NCBI GenBank assembly: GCA_022749755.1
Contig: CM040441.1
Coordinates: forward strand, 5,378,890-5,442,889
DNA: 64,000 nucleotides
Reading direction: 5' to 3'
Source: Azadirachta indica
Taxonomy: Eukaryota; Streptophyta; Magnoliopsida; Sapindales; Meliaceae
A model generated the notes under the pieces. It was not told the origin of the DNA. It was given only the letters and a program-made list of their open reading frames with translations, and did not search any database. Made by a program: the position numbers and the translations under genes. Below, piece after piece: positions 11,992 through 23,510 of the stretch. Every line of letters begins with the position of its first letter. The first letter of the stretch is position 1.

Positions 11992-12758
11992 CCTAAAAGT
12001 CAATGGACAAATAGGAATATCCCCATTTGTAATGTATCAATCTCAAAGTCACAAAAAAAATATTGCGCAAGTAATTTAGTAAAACCATATAACAAAAAGT
12101 GTCTAAAACTCGTTCATCAAGAAAAAGTATTAGTTTTTTAAATATAATCATCCGATAAAATCATACTTTGTCTTCTTTTCCAAAAACTCATATAAAACGT
12201 TTCAAATTCTAAAACTTAGTTATTAACTAGCCTATAAGATTGGTCACACCAAATGAAATAAGAGAAACTTGCAGGCAAGATGGGCATATCAAGTTCTACG
12301 TCAATCCATTAAATCATATTATATATGTATTAGTTTAAAATGGTTCAATCATCATAGAGATTTACGAAGAACTACGACGCAACGGCTTTATGGTATAGTT
12401 ATATTTGGACCATTGAATTATTCAATTATAATCCAATGGTCAATTTAAAGTGAAGATCATTAATAAATTATGTTTGGTAAGTCCCTGCCTTTCTGCAGTA
12501 TAACATACAGCATAGATAGAATGCACAACATAAATTTATTGGACACCTTTCCGTAAATATAATATACAGTAAAGATAGAATATGCAACATAAATTTATTG
12601 GACGGTCCATATTATAAACTGTTTTATTGAACATTTTATGTAATAACCAGTTACATAAAAAACTTGAAAGGGCAACGGAATTATTTATAAAAACAAACAC
12701 ATTGTTAGTATTCAAGAACTAACATTGCAACATTTATTTTCTTCCCAATTCAAACTTT
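11992..12758. other. Intergenic, homologous to DNA downstream of B'
   Basis: Much of it (about 12050-12758) matches in reverse orientation the region downstream of gene B' (38661-39400), so it is the 3' flank of the ancestral B gene. It contains a 60-bp imperfect tandem duplication near 12495-12605 (ACATAAATTTATTGGAC occurs twice). Confidence 0.65.
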
Positions 12759-14311
12759 TCAACATCTTGAACGCATAAAAGTTGGACTGTCATGTTGTTG
12801 TTCTTGCGAAGTGAAGGCTATAATATCATGTTCTTGTTCAAAGAATTGCATTGTAATTTCATGCAAGCAAATTCTTGCTTCAATTCCTTCACCATCTCTA
12901 CTATCCATAAGCGTTATCAGCTCAACTTCTGATTGCACATTGCACGTTCGAGCAGGCTTTCGCCACCCAAAATGCAAATAAAAAGGCATTTTACAAAGGC
13001 TTGTGAAAAAATATGCATCTGTTTCTTCTGTATCATATTCTCGGTTAGCTTCTCTCCACGCATTCTTCACCGTCGAGAAAAGATCATCCCCGTTTTGCAG
13101 TTTTCTGCACTCCATCTCGACGTTGGTTATTGCATTGCGAATCAAGAAGGACAAATCCTGAAACTCCAAGTTGTAATAACTCTTCTTCTTCTATCACAGA
13201 CGGCCGTAGCTTCCCATGTCTGGCTTCCGACGCTCCAATTAGAGCTTTCCAAATAACTCTTGTCACCAACTGCAACCACGTAGGATTAAGTGTTCCGTTG
13301 TCGGAAATCTTAGAATATTTTCTCATATTGGGTATTGACGAGCGATTGAAAACGAATGTCTTGGAAGATATCTTCAATCCAGGCTTGCGCGGAGGAAGAT
13401 ATTCGTTTTCCGGAAATACTTGTCTTACCGGAAGAAGCGAAAAGAGGTTAAATTCTGGAGGGTTTACTTCATGAATCCCAATCCTGCAAGCTTTGGCCCA
13501 TCCGTCTAAGAATTTGGAGAAGACGGTGGCGTCAACAATCCTATGTGAAGTGTTTGATAGGATGCATAAGATTGCTGAGCTGGACCAGATGAATGAGCTG
13601 GAATCTAACTCAGTTGAATTAGTTAAAAATAAGTAACTGGGTTTTTAGTTTTCCTGCACTGTAACTACTTCTGTTAGAGAGAGTTTTTAACTTTCATTTA
13701 CTATCTAGAATCTTTGAGAAGTTCTTGTATAAATACTTGAAGGCCTATTATTGTACGGCAAGATACAAAGAAAAGAATTCTCTTCTCAACTTGTTTTTCT
13801 TATTTTCCTTCCAACTTTCTTTTCTTCCAAACACAGTGAATCTTGACTGTGTTCACACCGATGACTAATCCTCCGCACTCAAACACGTTACACTGAACTG
13901 AAACCAACGGAGCCGAAGCAGACTCCGTTTGACACTGGACAAAACGAATCAGTTGCTTACTGTCAGCGTCGTTTACAAGAAACGGAGCGAGATTGCAGTC
14001 GATTTTGGTTTCTGAAAATTGGACGCCATTGTCGTTACAGTCGATGGAGAGATTCTTCTTGATGTATCTTCCGGAAAGAGGGTAACAGAGGGTTAAAATT
14101 TCTAATAACTATTTCTGCAACTGATTGATTCTCTCTAGATTGTGGACTCTATCATCCTGGTTTCGAGCAGTGTTGAAAAAAATGTGGGAGACACATGCAA
14201 GGGAGGATGAAACTGATCAATGTATGATATTTTGAGGCGGCGGAGATTGGGAGGAGTTGGATTTGCTGGTTTTATCAACTTCTTGGAGAGGATTTGGGGC
14301 TTCATTTGCAT
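12759..14311 (-). pseudogene. BAHD acyltransferase pseudogene psi-B, left-arm copy
   Basis: It is closely similar to intact B' (37290-38660) along its length but destroyed in several ways. There is a 2-bp frameshift about 50 codons after the ATG, followed by in-frame stops. A 285-bp solo LTR splits the gene just before the HxxxD region. A deletion of about 100 bp removes the part equivalent to 38128-38228 of B', shifting the frame again. HRIVD is still readable after the LTR, but the C-terminal DFGWG has become HFGWR. Only two fragments of about 97 and 136 codons stay open. It is expected to be non-functional as an enzyme and is the same as 21182-22734. Confidence 0.92.
13551..13835 (+). mobile_element. 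Small solo LTR inserted in psi-B
   Basis: This block is absent from the intact paralogue B'. It begins TGTTTGATAGG, ends CCAAACACA (TG...CA with a TGTTTG/CAAACA inverted end), and is bordered by GTGAA on the left (13545-13549, one base away) and GTGAA on the right (13836-13840). A TATAAATA box lies at 13728-13735. Its promoter, if active, points toward the palindrome centre and is antisense to the 5' half of psi-B. Confidence 0.7.
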
Positions 14312-14524
14312 ATGAAGTTTGTGTGAAGATGGATGGGATTTGAAGCAATGAAATTAATCTTTACGAATTTAAAAAGACTCTTCACGAAAAATTGTTTATT
14401 GATCATGCCGTATTCATAACATCATATCTTATTACATCATGACGAAGTAGAGTATGTATTGACGCAACCATTTTTTATATAAGTTAAAATTTAACATATT
14501 CTAAATAAAAGTTAAAAACTCTAT

Positions 14525-15372
14525 GTACCCGTTTTAATTTTTTTTATTAGTTAAAAAGATTTTTAATGATAAAATTTCTTTTTATATTTTTTAATGTCGT
14601 TTAGTTGATAATAAAAATAGATTTTTATTAATTAAAAAAGTTATTTTCTTTCTATTAGAAAAACTCAAAATTTAGATTTTTTGGGTCCGTTTGATATAAC
14701 TTTTCAAACAGAGTTTTTTAAAGTAAAGTTTTTACTTATAAAATTTTTTTTAGTAGAGTTTTTAATAAAAGTTTATTAATTGATTAGTTGTCACAAATAA
14801 CTTTTAAAAAAAGTTTAAATAATTATTTTAATAAACAAATTTTTAATATTTTATTTTAAAAAAATAATTTAAAATTTTTAAAATAAAGTAAAAATATTTT
14901 AAATAATTTTACGTTTTAAAAAAATTGGGAAGCTCTACTGTCAAAAGTCCAAAATTTGGATTTTTTTTCTAATAAAAGGAAAACAATTTTTTTAATTCTC
15001 AAAAACTCTTTTCTATTATCAACCAAATGATATTAAAAAATTTGAAAAAGAGTTTTATCATTAAAAAAACTCTTTCGACTAATAAAAAAAACAAACCAAA
15101 CGAGTACTTAGTAATATAATTTCTCTAACCTTTTTAAAAGGTGAAATTGTATAAAATACTATTACTTTATTTTAAAAATTTTATATTATTTTTTTTAATA
15201 AAAAACATTAAACATTTGTCTATTAAAATAATTACTCAAATTTTCTCAAAAGTTAATTATGACAAACCAAACATTTAATAAACTTTTATTAAAATCTTTA
15301 TTTATAAAAATTTTACAGGTAAAAAGTCTAATATAAAAAGTTTTATTTGAAAAATTATATCAAATACACCTT
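14525..15372. repeat. Composite foldback/MITE element
   Basis: Two sequence types alternate in opposite orientations: B at about 14525-14685, A at 14690-14945, B reversed at 14950-15107 and A reversed at 15115-15372. The A ends read GGTCCGTTTGATATAA and, on the other strand, AAGGTGTATTTGATATAA. The B ends read CCCGTTTTAATTTTTTT and ACTCGTTTGGTTTGTTTT. There is no coding sequence. Part of type A also forms the palindrome centre. Confidence 0.7.
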
Positions 15373-16966
15373 AAGATGAATGGCTGGTACTTCTTAGGTT
15401 TGGTCTATTTACCTTTTATTTCTCTAATATTTTAAAATAGTACATTTTTTTCTACTTCAATTCTCTTATTAAAAGCTACTGTAAGTAAATGTCAGATTGA
15501 ATGCATTTTTGAATTATAAATCTTTTTTAATTAATAGACAGTATTTTCAATTTAAAATGAAGAACAAGTCATCAAGATATTGTTGCCAAAAAAAACTCTT
15601 ATTATTTATTGCAATTTGCATGCAGTAAATAATTCAATAAGCATTTTAGTCTTTAAAAAATACTAACACTAGCATTCAAAAGTCAACTTTCCTCCGCCAA
15701 TAAGCCATGAAGAATTAATGTATTCAAATATTCTCATTTTAATATCAATTTGCAACAAAACGTAAAAAAAAAAAAAAAAAAAAAAGGAGACAATGTAGTC
15801 TTCACATATTATTATCATTAGGATTTAATTAATAAGAAATTAATTTAGATTAATTTAAGATAAACCTCATTAAATTATTTTTTATGATAATACAATTTGG
15901 ATATATTTCTTTAAGGAAAGCAGAATCTACTCCAAAATTTTATTGTTTTCTTAATTTATTATGCAATTTGCAATAATTAAGTTCAAGAATAAATACCTTC
16001 TTGATATATATACTAGGGTATTATGAGAAACCTCTCCTAAGGTTTTAGTAACTATCGTCACTTTAGTAGAAACTATCACCCTTGTATCAGAAATCTTCCT
16101 TCACGTCATGGATAAAACTGTAAAGCAAATGTGAATTTCTTTTATGTCTTTTGTGTGAATGAAACAGAGTTTGCTTAACCAATTTTACACACTAAGTGGC
16201 AGTAGTAGTCTACAGATGACCGATTTCGTGCAACAATCATACCATAACCTACAAATGTCTCCTAAATCTAGCCTAAAATTGGTAGCATCAGTGGAAACGG
16301 AAGCTGGGATCGAGCTATGAAGGGAGTTTTTAACTTTGTTGTATTACTACAGATATATACCAATCGATGAAGATTCATTATACTTTTTTTTGGCTTGCTT
16401 CTATGCTTGACTTCACACAAAACTGGAAAATTATAAATATCCACTGACTGTCAAATTGTTAACATTGTATTCTGAGATTTTTACTGAAATATTACAAATC
16501 CTTAGTAACATCATCGTTATTTTTATTACCAAATATTTAAATATCAAAGTACATTATACCCTTTAAAAAGTATTTCTTAACTGTGAGGGAGCAAACATCG
16601 AGGAGGTAAATGGTATTTCTAAAACATCAAAGGATAAAGGGGTCCTTAGCTCAAACCCAAACGGGGTCAAGGGTATTTTCCCAAAATTCAATCACTAAAA
16701 TGTAATAAATAATTAAGATAAAAACTTATCTCAACAAGAAAACATGACTAAAAATTCAAAACGTAAGTTACATATGAGGAATTTATACGAGAACTCAATC
16801 ACTAAATCGTAACAACAAAAATAAGGCAAAACTTATCTATATAAAAATTTTTATCTCAACAAGAAGATAAAAGAAAATGCTCTAAAGAATTATATTGGGA
16901 TCCGAATTACTCTCCTTGTCTAAATACTATGTACACAATTGACGTTCATGGACTCTAACTAACATC
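15373..16966. other. AT-rich intergenic DNA with poly-A tract and probable LTR remains
   Basis: It holds a 22-A run near 15764 and a stretch matching the 5' flank of gene B' (from about 15760 back to about 15490). The inner part (about 16560-16966) is the probable LTR downstream of the copia fragment described next, with two related stretches containing 'AACAAGAA...TCACTAAA'. No gene was seen. Confidence 0.55.
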
Positions 16967-17608
16967 CTCTGCAAGCTGGATTGTCATGGAAACACTATAA
17001 GCTTGGACTTTAGATACGTAAAAGTGGAGGCAAAGAGTGACTTAGTGAAGATATCAACTATTTATTCATGAATAGGAACATAACGGATTCCAATATCATG
17101 ATTGCCAACTTTTATCTCTGATAAAAGAACATCAATCCCACCAAACAACAAGTACATTAGAAGACGTAATTCCCAATTCAGTTAACAAATATAAAAGACG
17201 AGATTCTTGAAGCAACAAGCACACCCGAATATTTTTAAGAATGAATACCCAAATATTTTTAAGAATGAATAATCCGGTTTTATCTTAAAAAGAAGTTCAA
17301 AAGGTGAAGTCTCATTTAGCGTCAGAGATAGTAACTGATTAGTCAGGCAAAATGAAGCATCCAAAGCCTCCCACCAAAATATATACATAAACCAGCTTTT
17401 GCAAGAAGCGTCAAACCTATCTCAACAAAGTGCTACTCTACCTCTCTGATGCTGAGTATGATGACACGAGTGTCTAAAGATTATTCCACCATGACTTAGA
17501 AAGCTTTCAAATGATCGAAACTCACCTCCCCAATAAGTTTTGAAGAATTTTAATCTTTTTATCTGATAAATTCTTAATATGAGTTTTGAATGTAACAAAG
17601 ATTGTCAT
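16967..17608 (-). mobile_element. Degenerate Ty1/copia polyprotein fragment, left arm
   Basis: This is the mirror of 17885-18526. On the minus strand it encodes broken pieces of copia integrase and the C-terminal end of RNase H; details are given at the right-arm copy. It is frameshifted and lacks most of the element, so it is not a gene. Confidence 0.8.
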
Positions 17609-17682
17609 AAATAAATTTTGAGAAAAATTTGAGTAATTATTTTAATAGATAAATTTTTAATATTTTATTTTAAAGAAATAAC

Positions 17683-17810
17683 TTAAAAAATATTTGTTTT
17701 TTTTTTATTGAAAAAAGTCCAAAATTTCGACTTTTGCCAGTATAATTTCTTTAATTTTTTTAAAAGGTAAAATTGTTTAAAATACTCTTATTTTATATTA
17801 AAAATTTTAC
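17683..17810. other. Unpaired centre of the palindrome
   Basis: Exact pairing of the arms stops at 17682 and 17811. These 128 bp are AT-rich and not random: 'AAAGTCCAAAATTTCGACTTTTG' and the stretch 'TATAATTTCTTTAA...AAAAGGTAAAATTG' match parts of the foldback element (14945-15200), and weak pairing continues into the spacer. The junction therefore lies inside a copy of that element family. Confidence 0.85.
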
Positions 17811-17884
17811 GTTATTTCTTTAAAATAAAATATTAAAAATTTATCTATTAAAATAATTACTCAAATTTTTCTCAAAATTTATTT

Positions 17885-18526
17885 ATGACAATCTTTGTTA
17901 CATTCAAAACTCATATTAAGAATTTATCAGATAAAAAGATTAAAATTCTTCAAACTTATTGGGGAGGTGAGTTTCGATCATTTGAAAGCTTTCTAAGTCA
18001 TGGTGGAATAATCTTTAGACACTCGTGTCATCATACTCAGCATCAGAGAGGTAGAGTAGCACTTTGTTGAGATAGGTTTGACGCTTCTTGCAAAAGCTGG
18101 TTTATGTATATATTTTGGTGGGAGGCTTTGGATGCTTCATTTTGCCTGACTAATCAGTTACTATCTCTGACGCTAAATGAGACTTCACCTTTTGAACTTC
18201 TTTTTAAGATAAAACCGGATTATTCATTCTTAAAAATATTTGGGTATTCATTCTTAAAAATATTCGGGTGTGCTTGTTGCTTCAAGAATCTCGTCTTTTA
18301 TATTTGTTAACTGAATTGGGAATTACGTCTTCTAATGTACTTGTTGTTTGGTGGGATTGATGTTCTTTTATCAGAGATAAAAGTTGGCAATCATGATATT
18401 GGAATCCGTTATGTTCCTATTCATGAATAAATAGTTGATATCTTCACTAAGTCACTCTTTGCCTCCACTTTTACGTATCTAAAGTCCAAGCTTATAGTGT
18501 TTCCATGACAATCCAGCTTGCAGAGG
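17885..18526 (+). mobile_element. Degenerate Ty1/copia polyprotein fragment, right arm
   Basis: The first part reads like copia integrase core: 'KIKILQTYWGGEFRS' matches the usual K-x-LQSDGGGEF(R/K)S, followed by an H-rich stretch. A frameshift follows, then the integrase C-terminal part 'FELLFKIKPDYS..KIFG'. The codons for YSFLKIFG are duplicated as a 24-bp tandem repeat (18217-18264). After a large deletion comes an RNase H tail ('YVPIHE', then a stop, then 'VDIFTKSL'). A purine-rich tract and TGTTAG at about 18527 suggest the start of the 3' LTR. It is dead. Confidence 0.82.
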
Positions 18527-19700
18527 ATGTTAGTTAGAGTCCATGAACGTCAATTGTGTACATAGTATTTAGACAAGGAGAGTAATTCGGATCCCAATAT
18601 AATTCTTTAGAGCATTTTCTTTTATCTTCTTGTTGAGATAAAAATTTATATAGATAAGTTTTGCCTTATTTTTGTTGTTACGATTTAGTGATTGAGTTCT
18701 CGTATAAATTCCTCATATGTAACTTACGTTTTGAATTTTTAGTCATGTTTTCTTGTTGAGATAAGTTTTTATCTTAATTATTTATTACATTTTAGTGATT
18801 GAATTTTGGGAAAATACCCTTGACCCCGTTTGGGTTTGAGCTAAGGACCCCTTTATCCTTTGATGTTTTAGAAATACCATTTACCTCCTCGATGTTTGCT
18901 CCCTCACAGTTAAGAAATACTTTTTAAAGGGTATAATGTACTTTGATATTTAAATATTTGGTAATAAAAATAACGATGATGTTACTAAGGATTTGTAATA
19001 TTTCAGTAAAAATCTCAGAATACAATGTTAACAATTTGACAGTCAGTGGATATTTATAATTTTCCAGTTTTGTGTGAAGTCAAGCATAGAAGCAAGCCAA
19101 AAAAAAGTATAATGAATCTTCATCGATTGGTATATATCTGTAGTAATACAAACAAAGTTAAAAACTCCCTTCATAGCTCGATCCCAGCTTCCGTTTCCAC
19201 TGATGCTACCAATTTTAGGCTAGATTTAGGAGACATTTGTAGGTTATGGTATGATTGTTGCACGAAATCGGTCATCTGTAGACTACTACTGCCACTTAGT
19301 GTGTAAAATTGGTTAAGCAAACTCTGTTTCATTCACACAAAAGACATAAAAGAAATTCACATTTGCTTTACAGTTTTATCCATGACGTGAAGGAAGATTT
19401 CTGATACAAGGGTGATAGTTTCTACTAAAGTGACGATAGTTACTAAAACCTTAGGAGAGGTTTCTCATAATACCCTAGTATATATATCAAGAAGGTATTT
19501 ATTCTTGAACTTAATTATTGCAAATTGCATAAAATTAAGAAAACAATAAAATTTTGGAGTAGATTCTGCTTTCCTTAAAGAAATATATCCAAATTGTATT
19601 ATCATAAAAAATAATTTAATGAGGTTTATCTTAAATTAATCTAAATTAATTTCTTATTAATTAAATCCTAATGATAATAATATGTGAAGACTACATTGTC

Positions 19701-19731
<31 letters not shown>

Positions 19732-19734
19732 CGT
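18527..19734. other. Probable LTR remains and AT-rich intergenic DNA
   Basis: It starts with TGTTAGTTAGAG directly after a copia purine-rich tract, so the first several hundred bases are probably the element's 3' LTR; the other end could not be fixed. A reading frame at 19046-19306 has no recognisable similarity. A poly-T tract of 27 lies near 19704. Confidence 0.5.
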
Positions 19735-20120
19735 TTTGTTGCAAATTGATATTAAAATGAGAATATTTGAATACATTAATTCTTCATGGCTTATTGGCGG
19801 AGGAAAGTTGACTTTTGAATGCTAGTGTTAGTATTTTTTAAAGACTAAAATGCTTATTGAATTATTTACTGCATGCAAATTGCAATAAATAATAAGAGTT
19901 TTTTTTGGCAACAATATCTTGATGACTTGTTCTTCATTTTAAATTGAAAATACTGTCTATTAATTAAAAAAGATTTATAATTCAAAAATGCATTCAATCT
20001 GACATTTACTTACAGTAGCTTTTAATAAGAGAATTGAAGTAGAAAAAAATGTACTATTTTAAAATATTAGAGAAATAAAAGGTAAATAGACCAAACCTAA
20101 GAAGTACCAGCCATTCATCT

Positions 20121-20968
20121 TAAGGTGTATTTGATATAATTTTTCAAATAAAACTTTTTATATTAGACTTTTTACCTGTAAAATTTTTATAAATAAAGAT
20201 TTTAATAAAAGTTTATTAAATGTTTGGTTTGTCATAATTAACTTTTGAGAAAATTTGAGTAATTATTTTAATAGACAAATGTTTAATGTTTTATTAAAAA
20301 AAAATAATATAAAATTTTTAAAATAAAGTAATAGTATTTTATACAATTTCACCTTTTAAAAAGGTTAGAGAAATTATATTACTAAGTACTCGTTTGGTTT
20401 GTTTTTTTTATTAGTCGAAAGAGTTTTTTTAATGATAAAACTCTTTTTCAAATTTTTTAATATCATTTGGTTGATAATAGAAAAGAGTTTTTGAGAATTA
20501 AAAAAATTGTTTTCCTTTTATTAGAAAAAATCCAAATTTTGGACTTTTGACAGTAGAGCTTCCCCAATTTTTTTAAAACGTAAAATTATTTAAAATATTT
20601 TTACTTTATTTTAAAAATTTTAAATTATTTTTTTAAAATAAAATATTAAAAATTTGTTTATTAAAATAATTATTTAAACTTTTTTTAAAAGTTATTTGTG
20701 ACAACTAATCAATTAATAAACTTTTATTAAAAACTCTACTAAAAAAAAATTTTATAAGTAAAAACTTTACTTTAAAAAACTCTGTTTGAAAAGTTATATC
20801 AAACGGACCCAAAAAATCTAAATTTTGAGTTTTTCTAATAGAAAGAAAATAACTTTTTTAATTAATAAAAATCTATTTTTATTATCAACTAAACGACATT
20901 AAAAAATATAAAAAGAAATTTTATCATTAAAAATCTTTTTAACTAATAAAAAAAATTAAAACGGGTAC
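20121..20968. repeat. Composite foldback/MITE element, right arm
   Basis: Mirror of 14525-15372, with the same alternating A/B inverted arrangement. It lies about 210 bp upstream of psi-B. It is absent from the same place upstream of intact B', so it arrived after the module duplication. Confidence 0.7.
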
Positions 20969-21181
20969 ATAGAGTTTTTAACTTTTATTTAGAATATGTT
21001 AAATTTTAACTTATATAAAAAATGGTTGCGTCAATACATACTCTACTTCGTCATGATGTAATAAGATATGATGTTATGAATACGGCATGATCAATAAACA
21101 ATTTTTCGTGAAGAGTCTTTTTAAATTCGTAAAGATTAATTTCATTGCTTCAAATCCCATCCATCTTCACACAAACTTCAT

Positions 21182-22734
21182 ATGCAAATGAAGCCCCAAA
21201 TCCTCTCCAAGAAGTTGATAAAACCAGCAAATCCAACTCCTCCCAATCTCCGCCGCCTCAAAATATCATACATTGATCAGTTTCATCCTCCCTTGCATGT
21301 GTCTCCCACATTTTTTTCAACACTGCTCGAAACCAGGATGATAGAGTCCACAATCTAGAGAGAATCAATCAGTTGCAGAAATAGTTATTAGAAATTTTAA
21401 CCCTCTGTTACCCTCTTTCCGGAAGATACATCAAGAAGAATCTCTCCATCGACTGTAACGACAATGGCGTCCAATTTTCAGAAACCAAAATCGACTGCAA
21501 TCTCGCTCCGTTTCTTGTAAACGACGCTGACAGTAAGCAACTGATTCGTTTTGTCCAGTGTCAAACGGAGTCTGCTTCGGCTCCGTTGGTTTCAGTTCAG
21601 TGTAACGTGTTTGAGTGCGGAGGATTAGTCATCGGTGTGAACACAGTCAAGATTCACTGTGTTTGGAAGAAAAGAAAGTTGGAAGGAAAATAAGAAAAAC
21701 AAGTTGAGAAGAGAATTCTTTTCTTTGTATCTTGCCGTACAATAATAGGCCTTCAAGTATTTATACAAGAACTTCTCAAAGATTCTAGATAGTAAATGAA
21801 AGTTAAAAACTCTCTCTAACAGAAGTAGTTACAGTGCAGGAAAACTAAAAACCCAGTTACTTATTTTTAACTAATTCAACTGAGTTAGATTCCAGCTCAT
21901 TCATCTGGTCCAGCTCAGCAATCTTATGCATCCTATCAAACACTTCACATAGGATTGTTGACGCCACCGTCTTCTCCAAATTCTTAGACGGATGGGCCAA
22001 AGCTTGCAGGATTGGGATTCATGAAGTAAACCCTCCAGAATTTAACCTCTTTTCGCTTCTTCCGGTAAGACAAGTATTTCCGGAAAACGAATATCTTCCT
22101 CCGCGCAAGCCTGGATTGAAGATATCTTCCAAGACATTCGTTTTCAATCGCTCGTCAATACCCAATATGAGAAAATATTCTAAGATTTCCGACAACGGAA
22201 CACTTAATCCTACGTGGTTGCAGTTGGTGACAAGAGTTATTTGGAAAGCTCTAATTGGAGCGTCGGAAGCCAGACATGGGAAGCTACGGCCGTCTGTGAT
22301 AGAAGAAGAAGAGTTATTACAACTTGGAGTTTCAGGATTTGTCCTTCTTGATTCGCAATGCAATAACCAACGTCGAGATGGAGTGCAGAAAACTGCAAAA
22401 CGGGGATGATCTTTTCTCGACGGTGAAGAATGCGTGGAGAGAAGCTAACCGAGAATATGATACAGAAGAAACAGATGCATATTTTTTCACAAGCCTTTGT
22501 AAAATGCCTTTTTATTTGCATTTTGGGTGGCGAAAGCCTGCTCGAACGTGCAATGTGCAATCAGAAGTTGAGCTGATAACGCTTATGGATAGTAGAGATG
22601 GTGAAGGAATTGAAGCAAGAATTTGCTTGCATGAAATTACAATGCAATTCTTTGAACAAGAACATGATATTATAGCCTTCACTTCGCAAGAACAACAACA
22701 TGACAGTCCAACTTTTATGCGTTCAAGATGTTGA
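21182..22734 (+). pseudogene. BAHD acyltransferase pseudogene psi-B, right-arm copy
   Basis: Same lesions as 12759-14311. The ATG at 21182 is followed by about 45 codons similar to B' (about 'PQILSKKLIKPAN'). Two extra bases near 'TTGCATGTGTCTCCC' break the frame, and TAG codons follow where B' has CAGAGA and TCG. The solo LTR lies at 21658-21942. About 100 bp is missing after 'CGGCCGTCTGTGATAG' (near 22301). The last stretch, 22324-22734, stays open for 136 codons and ends at the same place as B'. Gene B' shows what the ancestral frame was. Confidence 0.92.
21658..21942 (-). mobile_element. Small solo LTR inserted in psi-B, right arm
   Basis: Mirror of 13551-13835, bordered by TTCAC at 21653-21657 and 21944-21948. 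The TATA box lies on the minus strand at 21758-21765. As in the other arm, transcription from it would run toward the palindrome centre and antisense to psi-B. Confidence 0.7.
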
Positions 22735-23502
22735 AAAGTTTGAATTGGGAAGAAAATAAATGTTGCAATGTTAGTTCTTGAATACTAACAATGTGTTTGT
22801 TTTTATAAATAATTCCGTTGCCCTTTCAAGTTTTTTATGTAACTGGTTATTACATAAAATGTTCAATAAAACAGTTTATAATATGGACCGTCCAATAAAT
22901 TTATGTTGCATATTCTATCTTTACTGTATATTATATTTACGGAAAGGTGTCCAATAAATTTATGTTGTGCATTCTATCTATGCTGTATGTTATACTGCAG
23001 AAAGGCAGGGACTTACCAAACATAATTTATTAATGATCTTCACTTTAAATTGACCATTGGATTATAATTGAATAATTCAATGGTCCAAATATAACTATAC
23101 CATAAAGCCGTTGCGTCGTAGTTCTTCGTAAATCTCTATGATGATTGAACCATTTTAAACTAATACATATATAATATGATTTAATGGATTGACGTAGAAC
23201 TTGATATGCCCATCTTGCCTGCAAGTTTCTCTTATTTCATTTGGTGTGACCAATCTTATAGGCTAGTTAATAACTAAGTTTTAGAATTTGAAACGTTTTA
23301 TATGAGTTTTTGGAAAAGAAGACAAAGTATGATTTTATCGGATGATTATATTTAAAAAACTAATACTTTTTCTTGATGAACGAGTTTTAGACACTTTTTG
23401 TTATATGGTTTTACTAAATTACTTGCGCAATATTTTTTTTGTGACTTTGAGATTGATACATTAACAAATGGGGATATTCCTATTTGTCCATTGACTTTTA
23501 GG
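22735..23502. other. 3' flank of psi-B
   Basis: Homologous to the flank of intact B' (38661-39400), including 'GAAGAAAATAAATGTTGCAATGTTA'-like sequence directly after the stop. No separate gene is supported; a 65-codon minus-strand frame across 23352-23549 exists only because of a 1-bp difference from the other arm. Confidence 0.7.
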
Positions 23503-23510
23503 GAAAGATT

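Larger units (their letters stand above)
1..17682. repeat. Left arm of a giant inverted repeat (palindrome)
   Basis: Reading this arm as reverse complement reproduces 17811-35507 almost base for base. Matching positions sum to about 35493 near the centre and drift to 35508 at the outer end, so the two arms differ by only about 15 bp net over 17.7 kb. The 448-aa reading frames in the two arms encode identical proteins. The differences I could find by eye are mostly run-length changes in homopolymers or short repeats (for example 22 versus 27 A at 15764) plus a few 1-3 bp indels. The arm still matches at position 1, so it continues beyond the window. Confidence 0.97.

Noticed and set aside
13130..13474. 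114-codon frame antisense to psi-B (mirror 22019-22363)
   Set aside because: Opposite-strand frame over a pseudogene with no family features.
17182..17388. Identical 68-codon frames in both arms taken as a small gene
   Set aside because: The sequence is a copia integrase C-terminal piece inside a frameshifted element.
17683..17810. Sequencing adapter left at the palindrome centre
   Set aside because: The spacer is AT-rich and matches a native repeat at 14945-15200, so it is genomic; an artefactual join is still possible by other routes.
19046..19306. 86-codon frame in the right arm
   Set aside because: No recognisable motif, lies in probable LTR DNA, and the equivalent frame is broken in the left arm by a 1-bp difference.
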